A stretch of DNA of 64,000 nt. It comes from Epithemia pelagica. Lineage: Eukaryota; Bacillariophyta; Bacillariophyceae; Surirellales; Surirellaceae. Positions 41,876-53,026 of this stretch are shown here, in pieces (within the stretch, counting starts at the first letter, position 1; each line of letters begins with the position of its first letter). The stretch is from positions 2,061,508 through 2,125,507 of the forward strand of contig OX337235.1 of assembly GCA_946965045.2 (NCBI GenBank), given 5' to 3'. The translations under genes were made by a program, and so were the position numbers. The notes under the pieces are model-generated. The model was not told the origin of the DNA. It did no database searches and saw nothing but the letters and a program-made list of their open reading frames with translations.

Positions 41876-42393
41876 TCTGCTTTCGACTGCATCCCCCTTC
41901 ACACACCGCTAGGTTGCGATGAAGTCATATTCGCGTCAACCTGGAGACACCACTGTAGTTCTTTGTTCTCTTAATATATTGTTCTTTATCCGTTGCTGAG
42001 GTGATACCATGAGAAAATGAAGACTCCCCGAGGTTAAAGACTATACACCTGTAAAGTTTGGCTACTCTAAGTCATTGCTTTGTGGTCTGAGTGGACCTAC
42101 TTTTCGAACTACTAGGAATTAGAACGAGCATGCGATGTAGATTGCGATAGCAATCGCATGGGTCAACCATGAAGTCTTCGTTTTATGCAGAGCTAGTCAA
42201 AACACGTTGGCGTCTGGAGTAAAAGTCCTCCTAGAGCTTCCCTCCTCCCTCCTCGGTGTCATTTTTCTCGGCGGTGTCAGTTCAAACTGGTCGATGTTAT
42301 ACCGTCAAAAAGTAATAACGTCATGGTTAGCTTTGTCTCCCTTCTCCAAACAACATCTGTGTATGGACCTATGTATCTAAGGCCGCTAGAGAG
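41876..42393. other. Convergent intergenic region, nothing recognised
   Basis: 3' flank between G-beta and the methyltransferase. No feature seen. Confidence 0.5.
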
Positions 42394-43467
42394 TCACTCC
42401 TTGTCTTTTCGTACTCCAAACGCTTGGTAGACTTGAATTTTGGGGTCATGCACAAAGGGCAAATGGACACGCTCCACATGTTGCGCAATCTCCACCAGGG
42501 CATCGAGATAGTGTTCGACTCCATCGGCGGTTCGTCGTTCCAAACTAGTAATAAGAATTGTTTTCGGATTGGCCTGGAGCAAAGCCTTTTGACACGCAAT
42601 GAGACTTTGCCATGCCTCTCGACCATACAGGGGTTCATAAACGCAGTCACAGTTCAAGACAATGTCGAACGATGCACGACGATGGTCTTTGTTAGTGGCA
42701 TTGCTTTCTTCCTGCGACAACAAGAAGCAATGATCCAACAAATCCTTGACTCCATCATCAGACCAATCTAGCACACGAGCCTCAATTTTCCGCCGAGGAG
42801 ATTCGCCTTGTTCTCCGTTGTCAGTTTCTTCGTCCGGAGTAGACGAGGGAAAAATCGTATTTAGATTTGTCTGCAGTTGATCGACCAAAGATTCCTTGTC
42901 GGTCAAAACAACGGGACAACCAATGATTTCATGGAGCAAGATTCCAGGAACACCCAAGCCACATCCCAGCTCCAACACGGATGTTTCGGGTCCAATTTCA
43001 AACCGAGTCTTTGTCCCTGAGAAGGATGAAGATGTCGTCGTCAATGTATCTTTCCCGCCGATTGGTGTTGTGGTTACCTGTGACAAGCGGCAAGTGGCAT
43101 CAGCGTTCTCGTCGCCGCTTTGCTGTTGTCTTTGATACAGCAACAAATATTGAAGAGCCACGACAGCAGCACTCCAGATCCTGGTCCCAGCCCATTGGGT
43201 GCCGTGAAATAGAGGAGCCATTTCGGAAGCATTCAAGACAGTGGAGAGCGAGAATGGTCGCACATTGGGCCAAGTGACTTGAATCCCAATCTCCAACCCC
43301 GTTGGACTTCGAATGGACTGGAACCATTCGTCATATTCGTCGTCGTCGTCGTCGTCTTCCCTGCTTTTTACTTGAATCTCTGATACAGTATTTGATACCT
43401 CCATCGAATGCGTTGGAGGGATGTCCATCTGATGTTCAGTGTTCAGTTCGTTTGTGATCTCGTCCAT
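42394..43467 (-). CDS. METTL21-type protein methyltransferase
   Basis: 357 aa, single exon. An acidic N-terminal tail (six Asp in a row) precedes the core. VLELGCGLGVPGI (about 165-177) is the SAM-binding motif I, LTDKE is the acidic loop, ARVLDWSDD is motif post-II, and NCDCVYEPLYG is the DxxY-type motif of seven-beta-strand lysine methyltransferases (Methyltransf_16, METTL21 group). These enzymes methylate chaperones or translation factors. The W in TQWAGTRIWSAAVVALQYLL fits the family's pre-motif helix. The particular substrate is not predictable. Confidence 0.85.
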   Translation of the reverse strand: MDEITNELNTEHQMDIPPTHSMEVSNTVSEIQVKSREDDDDDDEYDEWFQSIRSPTGLEIGIQVTWPNVRPFSLSTVLNASEMAPLFHGTQWAGTRIWSAAVVALQYLLLYQRQQQSGDENADATCRLSQVTTTPIGGKDTLTTTSSSFSGTKTRFEIGPETSVLELGCGLGVPGILLHEIIGCPVVLTDKESLVDQLQTNLNTIFPSSTPDEETDNGEQGESPRRKIEARVLDWSDDGVKDLLDHCFLLSQEESNATNKDHRRASFDIVLNCDCVYEPLYGREAWQSLIACQKALLQANPKTILITSLERRTADGVEHYLDALVEIAQHVERVHLPFVHDPKIQVYQAFGVRKDKE

Positions 43468-43844
43468 CCATCAATAGAATGCCAGTCCCGCTCATGGTCG
43501 AAGATACAAAAGATGTGTGACATCTCGTAGCGAAAGGCAGACGGTAGACGGAAGAGCAGAAGATCAATCCCTATCGCCAGACCTACAAAGGCGACGTTCA
43601 TCGGAGGGAAGACTTCACCACGTCTGGGGATCTCAAGGAGATTCGCACACTCGGGTTTGACATGCGTATCTGGCACCCCCAGCGAGGGTGGCTAAGAGAG
43701 TTTAATTTCGTGTATGTGGATATTAAATCCTCAGAACCACCCCCGCTAAGGGGCTGGGGTATCTGGAACGAGATTGCAATGGGAGCACTTGAGATCGATC
43801 CTCTAGGTAGATCAATGGCACAGGAACGAACCCATACATCAACC
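43468..43844. other. Divergent promoter region with GC-boxes
   Basis: Contains the paired GC-boxes (repeat C). An in-frame ATG at 43662 would run the next ORF through the repeat, so 43845 is preferred. Confidence 0.45.
43674..43763. repeat. GC-box repeat C
   Basis: CACCCCC-AGCG-AGGG near 43675 and CACCCCC-GCTAA-GGGG near 43738 sit about 60 bp apart, resembling the boxes of repeats A and B. Outside the boxes no match to A or B is seen. Confidence 0.4.
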
Positions 43845-44891
43845 ATGTTTCATTGGCGCTATTTGATGGCCATGGTGGTAACCCAATGGGTCAGTGGTGT
43901 TTACCGCCCCCTCCCAATGGCATGTGGAGCCGTGTCGCCATTGCGAAGGAATGCCAGATATGCACCAAAATCTAGTTTTGAGAGTTACTCTTCTTTGACC
44001 AGGTCGCAGTCGGAGGCAGTCAGAAACCTTGTGGAAGGCATCCCACGCGGTGGTGCAGGGAGCTCTTCCCAGCAACCTACCACGGCAGTAGACATTGCTG
44101 GTATGTTTGGATTGGCCAAATCGGTTGCAACGACTGTGTGGAAGGAAGTCATTCATACCACACCGGCTGAAACGGCCACCAAAGTGGGAGTCTTTATTGG
44201 CAAACAACGGGCTGCGGCCAACAGACGACGAAACGAGTACAGTAGTTCTCCCGAGAAGACGAGTTCCGCCATTTTCTCACCACAACGAACGTTGCGATTG
44301 ACATTGGTAGCCTTTGTGGTGGCTGAGGTTTTGCAGTTCTTGGAAACTCAAACGGCACCACTGATGGGAGATTTGGGTGAGAGGGCTGAAACCATTACTG
44401 CCACAATGGCGAGTCAATGGGAGAACTTTTGTCGTATTGGACGATCCAGAGGTGGATTGCTCCATCCGGACACGTGGACCAATCGCGTTGTCCTATCGAG
44501 GGCTTTGCAAGAACAGGTGGAACCAAAATACCAGTGGGCGCTTGGAGCTGCCGCAGGATTTGTTCTATCGCCATTGGTGTGGTCCATTGGATGGACAGTT
44601 TTGGGTTGGTCGGCCTCCTTATATCTGGTTGCCGAAACACATCATTTGCTTAAAATGTATACCGAAGGTTACTACAGCACTCTAAAACAATGGGACAGCC
44701 AAGTTCTGTTTCTGGTGGATGATATTCTGGAGGACTTGAGAAAGTTTGTTGAGAAAGCAATCGAGTCTCCAAAAGAAACACTCTTGGCCATGAGAGATGA
44801 TATTGATGATCGTATAGACTTTGACTTCCCGCCTCATGTCCAAAAAGGAATCTTGTTTGGATCTCTTGCAGGGGTGATTTCTGGTGTATAA
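43845..44891 (+). CDS. Hypothetical membrane protein with signal-like leader
   Basis: 348 aa from the ATG at 43845. The first 30 residues (YLMAMVVTQWVSGVYRPL) look like a signal peptide or anchor. VEGIPRGGAG follows. Two or three membrane segments lie near LRLTLVAFVVAEVLQFLE and WALGAAAGFVLSPLVWSIGW. The C-terminal part is an amphipathic, charged helical region and ends with a small hydrophobic tail GILFGSLAGVISGV. No family is recognised; plastid or ER membrane are both possible. Confidence 0.55.
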   Translation: MFHWRYLMAMVVTQWVSGVYRPLPMACGAVSPLRRNARYAPKSSFESYSSLTRSQSEAVRNLVEGIPRGGAGSSSQQPTTAVDIAGMFGLAKSVATTVWKEVIHTTPAETATKVGVFIGKQRAAANRRRNEYSSSPEKTSSAIFSPQRTLRLTLVAFVVAEVLQFLETQTAPLMGDLGERAETITATMASQWENFCRIGRSRGGLLHPDTWTNRVVLSRALQEQVEPKYQWALGAAAGFVLSPLVWSIGWTVLGWSASLYLVAETHHLLKMYTEGYYSTLKQWDSQVLFLVDDILEDLRKFVEKAIESPKETLLAMRDDIDDRIDFDFPPHVQKGILFGSLAGVISGV

Positions 44892-45366
44892 TGGATTCGA
44901 AGCCTTCCATTCTTTTGTTCCAAGCACGGATATGTCTCATCCATCCATGCTTTCGCCCTTATCACTCTTGTGTCCCAAGCATGTTTGAAAATGCCAAGCC
45001 GTGATGCCAAAGAACTCGAGAAACAGTGGGTAACTATGAAAACAGTAGATGTACGCTAACACTTCTTGTGATTTCTCAGCTCAACAGCTGTTGTAAACTT
45101 AGTAGCATTAGTTCCTTTGTTTCCCTTCCTTGCGACGATGTTCGTCCATTCTTATCTTCGGTTTTCTCGCCTAACGGTAGGCTTGATGTGACCAACCTTT
45201 ATCGGAAACTTGACGCCGGGGGTCGGGTTTTGAAAAAGAAGATGATAATCTCAGTCGAAGAAAGAGCAATTTTTAAACGTCATTCAGCTATTACTCTCAG
45301 AGAAATAGATATGGGAAATGAGTTTCTTTGAGCTGTAAGAGTTACTCTAGTATATCAAATAGTATA
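44892..45366. other. Convergent intergenic region, nothing recognised
   Basis: 3' flank between a plus and a minus gene. A 101-codon ORF at 45026 has no supporting features. Confidence 0.5.
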
Positions 45367-47415
45367 TTATGCTGCTCCCCCACCATGGGCTATTCTGGAC
45401 TGTCTTCGCCGTTGTCGTCTCCGTTGTTGCACGGAATTAATCATTCGGCAAGGAAGCGGTGTGTTCTTCTTGGAAAAGACTCTTTCCTCATTCTCATTGT
45501 GACCTGTCGTAGTACTTCCACCTGTGAATGAGTCCTTGGTGGCAGGGGTCACATCCGATAGTTGTGGTTTCACCTCCATGAGTGTATCGCGTTTGTTGTC
45601 GGTCACAGCAGCCCGATCGATTGCTTGTTCCGGAGGCTGCAATGACTGGAGTTCAGCTAAAAGCTTCTTGGCAGCCGGTGCCCGGCTGGCCGCCATGAAG
45701 CTAAACGCATTCAAAATGGGCTCCACTACTTGCGTCGAGGGCAACACCCGCAACAGTGTCAATGACGATGACTCGGTGACACGTTTTCGACAGAATTTGA
45801 CAACCAGGGTTTGTAACTCTTTCTCTCCCAAATAAGCGTACAAATAGCCAGCAACACCTGTGTTGCGATGATCAAATCCAACATCCATGAGTCGTCGTTC
45901 ACTGCTTTGAAGCAGCTCCAAGACTTGCTTATTGCAAGAAGGGCAAATCGCTGTTGAGGTAGGCACCAAGTCCCCGAGATTTACGGAAAGTTGATTCAAT
46001 GAAGGGATATCACCAAAGAAGTAAGACTTTGGACCGTCACCACCCGTGAGTTGTGCCATAGCTGCAACAACAGTCACGGACAACAGCCGAGCTCGGACAT
46101 AGGACAAAGCCACAGCTAGATTGGTTTCAAATCGTTCACGAAATGAAGTTATTTCGGATTGTGAGGGAATCCCCTCGTAGGACAAGTACACCAAATCATT
46201 TTCAGCCCCGTTGCTCGCTGAGGGTGGAACCAGGCTAGACAAAAATTGGTCCATCGCCACAATGGCAGAGTGGTAGTCGTTGAGAGTATACAATGTTTTC
46301 CTTCGCAAAGTCCGTTCGTGTTGCGGCAGCAAGCTCCAAGTATGGTCCAAGAACACAGCTGCATCCTCGCTGGCCATGTTTCCGACCTGCCGATTCCACA
46401 AATCACACGCTTGTTGTACCAAACACTGAATTTCTTCCTTCGTCATGCCTAGCTCAAAATCTCGATTACAATCCAAGACACGCTTGTGGAGTCCTTCTAC
46501 ATGCGAGGCGCAACGAAAGGGAATGGTAGCTTCAATACAGGCACAGAGCTGACCAGTAAGCTTCATCGTCAAAACATTCTTTAGAATGCGCGTGGCGACC
46601 AATGCAGACAAGAACATATCAAGTCCTTTGTTGAACCATTCTTTTCTCTCAGTCAAGTCATCCCCTGGTCTGAACCCAAAGATATTGGCGAGTAGCACAT
46701 CCTGAGGGTCTGACAGGTCAGGTCGTATGATCAATTTCGGGTTGTTCGACCCGTCGTTCTCTACAAAGAAGTTTTGCAGATACTCATACAGTGAGGGTTT
46801 CGTACCGCTCTTGGTGTTCCACTGAAGGACACAACCTGAACACGAATCTCGATCGATTGAGTTCTTGATAACATCACGAAAGAGCGAAGCCAAAACTTGC
46901 AACGGACTGGCTCCAGCAGAAATCTCATAGACATGAGCCACATTGTGATAATGGCGTGACTCTTGGGTCAGAGCACAATCCAAAATGATCGCAATGCGCT
47001 CAAGTTCAGCCAAGTCAATTCGCTCACGACAGTCCAGCTCGGTTAGCGCCCAATCCAAATCGGAGATTAACATGTTCAAGTAGGAGAAGGAAAGCCGTCC
47101 AGGTCGAATCCTCCCCTGATCTTGACCCCAACTCAATTTTTGACTAGTATTTGAAGTCTCTGAAGTCATGGACGAGCTAGGAAGAGACTTGCGTTCTCGT
47201 TTCAGTTTCTTGCCCATGCGGTCCATCAACAAAATGCTTCCTCCTTCCGATACAACACCTCCACCACGTAATATAGCAACGTTTGATCGACTCGAGACGC
47301 GAGTAAGACGCCCGTCGTCACAGGATTCCCCCTCTTGTTGAACACCATCATTGCCGTCAGTTCTGGGTATTGGTGATTCTGTCATATTACTGACATGCTC
47401 TGCTTTGGTTGACAT
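45367..47415 (-). CDS. Large HD-like protein of unknown function
   Basis: 682 aa from the ATG at 47415 (a TTG lies one codon earlier). A Ser/Arg-rich N-terminus with ILRGGG precedes a helical domain. About residues 150-175 read ESRHYHNVAHVYEI followed by LASLFRDVIK. This resembles the metal-binding HxxxH and HD pair of HD-superfamily hydrolases (RHYHxxxH, then FHD), but the HD His is Arg, so metal binding is doubtful. The rest is predominantly helical; CPSCNKQ near residue 485 may bind zinc. The tail is very basic (QRRRQRRRQSR). Substrate and role are unknown. Confidence 0.6.
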   Translation of the reverse strand: MSTKAEHVSNMTESPIPRTDGNDGVQQEGESCDDGRLTRVSSRSNVAILRGGGVVSEGGSILLMDRMGKKLKRERKSLPSSSMTSETSNTSQKLSWGQDQGRIRPGRLSFSYLNMLISDLDWALTELDCRERIDLAELERIAIILDCALTQESRHYHNVAHVYEISAGASPLQVLASLFRDVIKNSIDRDSCSGCVLQWNTKSGTKPSLYEYLQNFFVENDGSNNPKLIIRPDLSDPQDVLLANIFGFRPGDDLTERKEWFNKGLDMFLSALVATRILKNVLTMKLTGQLCACIEATIPFRCASHVEGLHKRVLDCNRDFELGMTKEEIQCLVQQACDLWNRQVGNMASEDAAVFLDHTWSLLPQHERTLRRKTLYTLNDYHSAIVAMDQFLSSLVPPSASNGAENDLVYLSYEGIPSQSEITSFRERFETNLAVALSYVRARLLSVTVVAAMAQLTGGDGPKSYFFGDIPSLNQLSVNLGDLVPTSTAICPSCNKQVLELLQSSERRLMDVGFDHRNTGVAGYLYAYLGEKELQTLVVKFCRKRVTESSSLTLLRVLPSTQVVEPILNAFSFMAASRAPAAKKLLAELQSLQPPEQAIDRAAVTDNKRDTLMEVKPQLSDVTPATKDSFTGGSTTTGHNENEERVFSKKNTPLPCRMINSVQQRRRQRRRQSRIAHGGGAA

Positions 47416-48149
47416 CAATCAAGTGGGTTGGTGGCGCCGAAGCTCTTCCCCGAGAGGTAATGTAACACTGCTATCAGATTAAACACAAAACAGACTAAAC
47501 AGGGTTGAGGTTGGTTTTGACAACGAAGCCAACGTCGTCAATACACCAGGAAGAGACGATGAAGTTCTAATCGCTTTTTTGGACAGGGACTTCACGTTCA
47601 CGGCGATGGACACCTACCTTGTTGCTGTGCTCTATCCAGAAAATGCACGGAGGTGTGGCCGACGATGGCACCAATCAGTCCGGTAATACAGTAAGTTTCT
47701 TCAAGACTGGTCGGCTGTCGGTGTCTTGTCGGGCGATTTTCTTCTCCTACACATTATCGTATACTACATCAAAACGGACAACTCATTATCGTTACTCTTC
47801 TGGACACTTTGCATTAAGTAGTAGTAGTAACTCGCGGAGAACTTGAGAACGGAAACGGATCTGCGGAGACTCCCATTAAATTTGGCCGAAAACGCCAGAG
47901 ACATACGTAATATAATAGCCCCAGTTTGTTAGCAATTCATCTTAGACTTGAGACCAGTGGTTTTCTACGCCTAACTCTAAACTCTAAACACTTATCCTTT
48001 GCCGACATGTCTTCAAAGTTTTATACTGACACAAAAATGATGTCGGTTAAAAATGTGATCTTTCACATCGTAGTCGAACGAAGACAAAGGGACGGGTCTC
48101 GGCAATCCATCGTCTATTCCTGTACGAACTCCTTTATCTAATATCAACA
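47416..48149. other. Divergent intergenic region
   Basis: About 730 bp. A short ATG-started stretch at 47643 (MHGGVADDGTNQSGNT) ends exactly at a GTAAGT donor, so a small upstream exon of a plus-strand gene is possible. No matching downstream exon was found. Confidence 0.4.
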
Positions 48150-49391
48150 ATGCACGGTCAGCTGCGCTCCGAATACAAGGCACGACAACGGGACCCCAAG
48201 GTTGCTGCTGCTCTCGCAAAAAAGGCTGAACAGTGGTACACATTGACTGCTCAGATCAACGACGACAATGCGCTGGCGTTGACGGAGAAACTCCTCACTG
48301 TAAACCCAGATCCATTGTATTTGTGGAATCAGCGGCGTGTAGGTGGTAGGTCACTAGATTGGGAGACAGAAAGTCAATTGACTGCGAACGCATTACGAAA
48401 CAACCCCAAAGCCTACGGAGCATGGTTTCACCGTAAATGGTGTTTGGTCCATTTGGTCGTAGCACCAGAGCGCACCGCCACAACAACCGCAGTCACTCAA
48501 GATTCACCCTCTGTGGAAGGACCATCGGCTGTGCTGGCACAGGAACTAGCTCTTACCGTTCACTTCTTAGAACGTGACGAAAGAAACTTTCATTGTTGGA
48601 ATTATCGACGCTTTGTTGTGAGCATGCTCTTGGCATTGCAACAGAGCAGTTCTGTAACCAGTATTTCCGTGGAAGAACCTGGTGCCTGGAGGGTACTACT
48701 GGAGGATGGAGGAGATTCGGACGTTGGAAAGCCAATTCTTTTGATGGGAGCCCAAATTGCATCTTCGGCTTCAAATCTAGAATCTACGTCGGATATGGAA
48801 CACAGGGACGACGGCCCCACGACAAATTGGATCAAGCACGAATGGGATTTCACCCAGAAAAAGATTGAACAGAACTTCTCCAACTTTTCAGCGTTCCACT
48901 ACAGAAGCAAGCTTTTCAAAATTCTTCGACAAAGCAAAGTTCAAGAGGGTGAAACGAGGACAGATATGTTGAAGAAGGAACTGGAATTGATAGAGAACGC
49001 CATTTTCACAGAGCCAGATGACCAAACAGCATGGTGGTATCAATCCTTTCTTCTTCGACAAGAAGAGGAAGAGTACGGGGTAAATCTATCGAACGACAAT
49101 TCCGACGAACGAAATGAAGAGCTCTGGCAAACACATGTTGTAAATCTGCGGGAACTTGCAGAGGAAATGCCCAGCTCAAAGTGGGTCGCACTGGGACTGT
49201 TCAATTGTAAAGTGATGCTTTGGAAGCGACTACGGAAGAATGATTCTTCAACCAGCGAGGATAGTAACGTGCAACTCAAAAAGGAAGAATTACTTCAGGA
49301 TTGCAACAAACTCATTGAAATGGATCCTGATCGCAAAGGTCGATACAACAGTCTTATTGAAAGAATCAGCAATGACAAACTGCTGCTCTAG
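48150..49391 (+). CDS. RABGGTA: Rab geranylgeranyltransferase alpha subunit
   Basis: 413 aa, single exon. MHGQLR followed by a charged helix is the typical start of RabGGTase alpha. Prenyltransferase alpha repeats appear as NPDPLYLWNQRR, NPKAYGAWFHRKW, DERNFHCWNYRRFV, NFSAFHYRSKL and DDQTAWWYQSFLL. The enzyme, with a beta subunit and Rab escort protein, adds geranylgeranyl groups to Rab C-terminal cysteines for vesicle traffic. Insertions between repeats 2-3 and 3-4 are larger than in yeast. No LRR or Ig-like domain, as in animals, is present. Confidence 0.92.
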   Translation: MHGQLRSEYKARQRDPKVAAALAKKAEQWYTLTAQINDDNALALTEKLLTVNPDPLYLWNQRRVGGRSLDWETESQLTANALRNNPKAYGAWFHRKWCLVHLVVAPERTATTTAVTQDSPSVEGPSAVLAQELALTVHFLERDERNFHCWNYRRFVVSMLLALQQSSSVTSISVEEPGAWRVLLEDGGDSDVGKPILLMGAQIASSASNLESTSDMEHRDDGPTTNWIKHEWDFTQKKIEQNFSNFSAFHYRSKLFKILRQSKVQEGETRTDMLKKELELIENAIFTEPDDQTAWWYQSFLLRQEEEEYGVNLSNDNSDERNEELWQTHVVNLRELAEEMPSSKWVALGLFNCKVMLWKRLRKNDSSTSEDSNVQLKKEELLQDCNKLIEMDPDRKGRYNSLIERISNDKLLL

Positions 49392-49595
49392 ATCGAGACC
49401 ACATCGAGAATCCCAGATAGAGGACTTAAACTATGTGCTCCTTTCGACTTTCGGCTTAGCCCTAGCTACCTAGATTCTACGGATAGCCGATCTTGAATCT
49501 TGTCGACCGCCTGGTATGTGGAAAGGTGAGTACCAGTATCGACCAAAGTGTAGAAATAGGTTGGCCACTAGCCACGTCTTCAAATCTAAAATAGA

Positions 49596-50431
49596 TGTGA
49601 GAAAGATCTTCACGAGCCGAGGCAGTCGACACACCACACGATGTCCACATCGAACCTCCAGGCCTGGCGCCACAACATCACAGGAACATTAGACCAGCTG
49701 ACGTCGGAATGCTCCTTTCAAAACCACACAAGAACAAACCGTTTAACTATGTCGCAATCGACATCACAATCCCACCTCCACAGCAGCCACAGCCCATCAC
49801 CGATCCGTCCGACCATCTAACACTCGCCACCATGGCCTCCAGGACGCATCAAGAAGCGGCAAGAGCCAAATTCTGTAGAGACCCTGACACTTCAAAACAC
49901 CTCTTCAACAACGGAATTTACCTGATCCCATTCACCGTGGATCATCTCGGAGGACTAGGATCTTTCGCGGACCGCCTCCTGTTCCCATCAGCATACAACC
50001 CCCACGTCTTCTCAACGACACAACCGCCACCTTGGCAAAATCCGTAATTTGGCAAAGAAGAAAACCGCAGTAAACCACACCCAATGGCATTCAGACTCTT
50101 CAAAGAATCCAACCGGGCTCCATCCAACCTTCTCACAGCAGCCAACGCAAAAACCAAGAAATTCAGCTACCCAGAGGCACATATCTCCATCGGGCACTTC
50201 GCAAAAGCCTCATTAGGCCATGCCATCGTCTCCGCCCTGGCAACTCACGCCAACAACAATATAGGTGCAATACGACACCATCAATCAAAACACAAAACCA
50301 GAACCACACAATTGCAAAACCTTGCCACACTATGTTTTGCACCAGGCACCCCAATATACTCCCCCGCCCCAATGGCAGAATTCATCCCAAACATGGACGC
50401 AGCCCCACTCCTCTGCGAGCTAACCGCTTAG
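49596..50431 (+). mobile_element. Decayed retroelement 3' end (RT-ORF C-terminal endonuclease-like region)
   Basis: Frame 2 reads a continuous protein from about 49596 (DTPHDVHIEPPGLAPQHH, RPADVGMLL) to 50431, interrupted by one TAA at 50045-50047. RPADVGMLL, FNYVAIDITI and IPFTVDHLGGLGSFADRLL resemble the nuclease-like C-terminal region of LINE-type reverse transcriptase ORFs (RPADxL, LDxTVT, PFxxxxxGGxG). The preceding RT domain is absent. CA-rich coding and a Pro/His/Asn bias set it apart from neighbouring genes. It is probably a relic; no terminal repeats were found. Confidence 0.6.
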
Positions 50432-50528
50432 GAGTCACACTCTCGTTTAGACAGTAAATTAAATCCACGAAAAAAGTGTTATGTCGAGCATCTAAGGACA
50501 AGACGGTTTCAGAAGGATCAAACGACGA

Positions 50529-53026
50529 ATGGAAGGAGACGCAATGATGGACTTCTTCCGCTTTTGCTGTGGAGAGGGCGAGGAAGTAAAGAAGTTTGGC
50601 ACGTTTTATGTACGTACGTTTTAGAGTTCACAGGGTGTATTTTTCTCTTTGGACTTTGGAATGTGTCTTACAGTTCTTTGTACCTTTCGGTCCACGCTTT
50701 GTAGAATCAAAAAGACTATGACTGGAACGATGATCAACAGAGCAAAGCTATGGAACAAAACCAGAAAATTCAGGCCTTGGAATCACAACTGAGTTATCGT
50801 GGTGCGGTGCAACAGGATCATGAAGTACGAAAGACAATTTATTCTCGTCCAATTGATTTGGACGAAGATTACAAGCCACCTATATTCAACAAAACTCGTC
50901 TCCAAAAAGCGTTCTTATTGGATAGCATGCAGGAAAACTTTTTGTTTCTGGATATGAATGATGAAGAAAAAGATATGTTGATTCTTGCGATGCAACCTCA
51001 CAACTATGCTGCTGGAGACACAATTATCCAGCAGGGTGATATGGGAGACTACTTTTACATTGTATCAGATGGAGTTGTGAATTTCATAAAAGATGGTGTG
51101 GATGTAGGGAGTTGTCCTCGGGGTGGATCTTTTGGCGAACTGGCGCTTTTGTATGACTCTCCACGAGCTGCATCGTGTGTGGCTGAAACCAATGTGAGCG
51201 TGTACCGAGTCGACCAAAAGACCTTTCGACTCATGCTTGCTCGACATGCCGATGACCATCATCAAGATATACGTAAACTCATTCGTGGCATTTCAATCTT
51301 CAAGAATTTGGATGATGTGACACTTAATCGGTTCACCCGAACAATGACACCGGTTTCCTTCAAAGAAGGGGATCGCATTGTGCAGAAAGGTGAAATTGGA
51401 AACGTGTTTTACATTGTTCAAGAAGGACAAGTTAAAATCCACGACATTGGTCTCGGCGACAGTAAATTTGAAGATCAACTTTTGAGACCAGGTGACTGGT
51501 TTGGAGAGCGTGCTCTGATGACGGGGGAACCAAGGGCGGCGAATGCAACGGCCATGTCCGAAGAAACCATTTTGTTGGCCGTCGATCGAAAGACGTTTGA
51601 AAGTACAATAGGATCGCTGCAGGGATTGATGGACATTGAAATGAAGAAAAAGTTTCTGAAGGGTCTTGCTCTCTTTGCTCAGAGTGATTTGACTGAACCA
51701 GAGATGGACCAGCTTGCATACCTTATTCGTGAAGAGAGCTACTCCAAAGGCGAGACCTTGGTCCATGCCGGTAAGCCGTATGAACTGAAACTTTGGATTA
51801 TTCGTCATGGAAGGCTTCTTGTGATTCAACCAAAGTCAGGAATCATCTATGATCTTCGGAGCGGAGATCATTTTGGGGACAAGTCCATTTGCAACGAAAC
51901 TGGTCATCTGAGTTCTCACAATGCTGTTTGCGAGGAAGACATGACTGCGTGGGTTCTCACTCGAGAAAACATAGAGGGTGTAGCCGGGGATATTACTCGG
52001 CTGGGCCGACCGCAGAAACCATCGGAACGAAACCATGTCGCAAAATCGGTGCTATTTCGGGACTTGAAGAAACACCGTGTTCTGGGCCAGGGAGCTTTTG
52101 GGAAGGTGTGGCTCGTGGAACACAAAAAGAACAGTGCTGCCTATGCTTTGAAGGCAATCAACAAACTGCGAATCATCGAAGCGAAACAAGAGAAGAGTAT
52201 TGTTAGGGAGAAGGAGTTGCTCATGCTGCTCGAGCATCCATTCATTCTCCATTTGGTGTCCACGTTCCAAGATGAACATCATGTTTACTTGCTTTTGCCA
52301 TTGATTCCTGGTGGAGAGTTATTTAGTGTTTTGCACAAGCAAAAGACGAAGGGCAAAGGCTTAGGGAACGATTCTGCTGCATTCTACTCTTCTTGTGTGG
52401 TTGAGGCTCTGGGGCATTTCCACCAACGGTCCATTGCCTATCGAGATCTCAAACTGGAAAATGTTCTGATTGACGAAAAAGGATATTGTATCGTTGTTGA
52501 CCTTGGCTTTGCGAAAGTTGTGGATGATAAGACCTACACTTTGGTAGGTACACCAGAATACCTTGCACCAGAGATCATCATATCAAAGGGTCACGACAAG
52601 GCGGTGGATTACTGGAGTTTCGGTGTTCTCTGTTATGAACTTCTTGTTGGCGTTTCTCCGTTCTATAGGAATGGATCGGCACAGATTGATATGTTTAAAC
52701 GAATTGTTCGGGGAAAATATGCAATTCCTCCATACTGCTCCGAGAACGCCGCTGATCTAATCAAAAGACTACTTGTTCGCAAAGATATGGAGCGATTAGG
52801 AAATCTGTCCCAGGGCTATTTGGACATCAAACGCCATCCATGGTATGAGGAAAGCAATGTTGACTTCACGGCCATCTTCAACAAGGAAACTACAGCGCCG
52901 TGGCTTCCCGTTGTGAAAGATCCTCTCGACTCGTCAAACTTTGATGACTACAGTGATATTGAGAATGAGCCAATCACCGGCAGAAGATTGAGAAAAAAAG
53001 AACAAGATATTTTCAAGAATTTTTAG
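50529..53026 (+). CDS. PRKG: cGMP-dependent-type protein kinase (two exons)
   Basis: Exons 50529-50609 and 50705-53026; the 95-nt intron joins FGTFY to NQKDYDWNDD, 800 aa. The N-terminus MEGDAMMDFFRFCCG could be lipidated. Three cyclic-nucleotide-binding domains follow. The first two carry FGELALLYDSPRAA and FGERALMTGEPRAA; the third is degenerate (FGDKSICNETGH). The AGC kinase domain has GQGAFGKVWLVEH, AYALKAINK, YRDLKLENV, VDLGFAK (DLG in place of DFG) and GTPEYLAPEI. A short PKG-type C-tail follows. It phosphorylates Ser/Thr proteins in response to cyclic nucleotides. Confidence 0.92.

Noticed and set aside
43662-43844. Upstream ATG extension of the membrane protein
   Set aside because: Runs through GC-box repeat C and delays the signal-like leader; ATG at 43845 is preferred.
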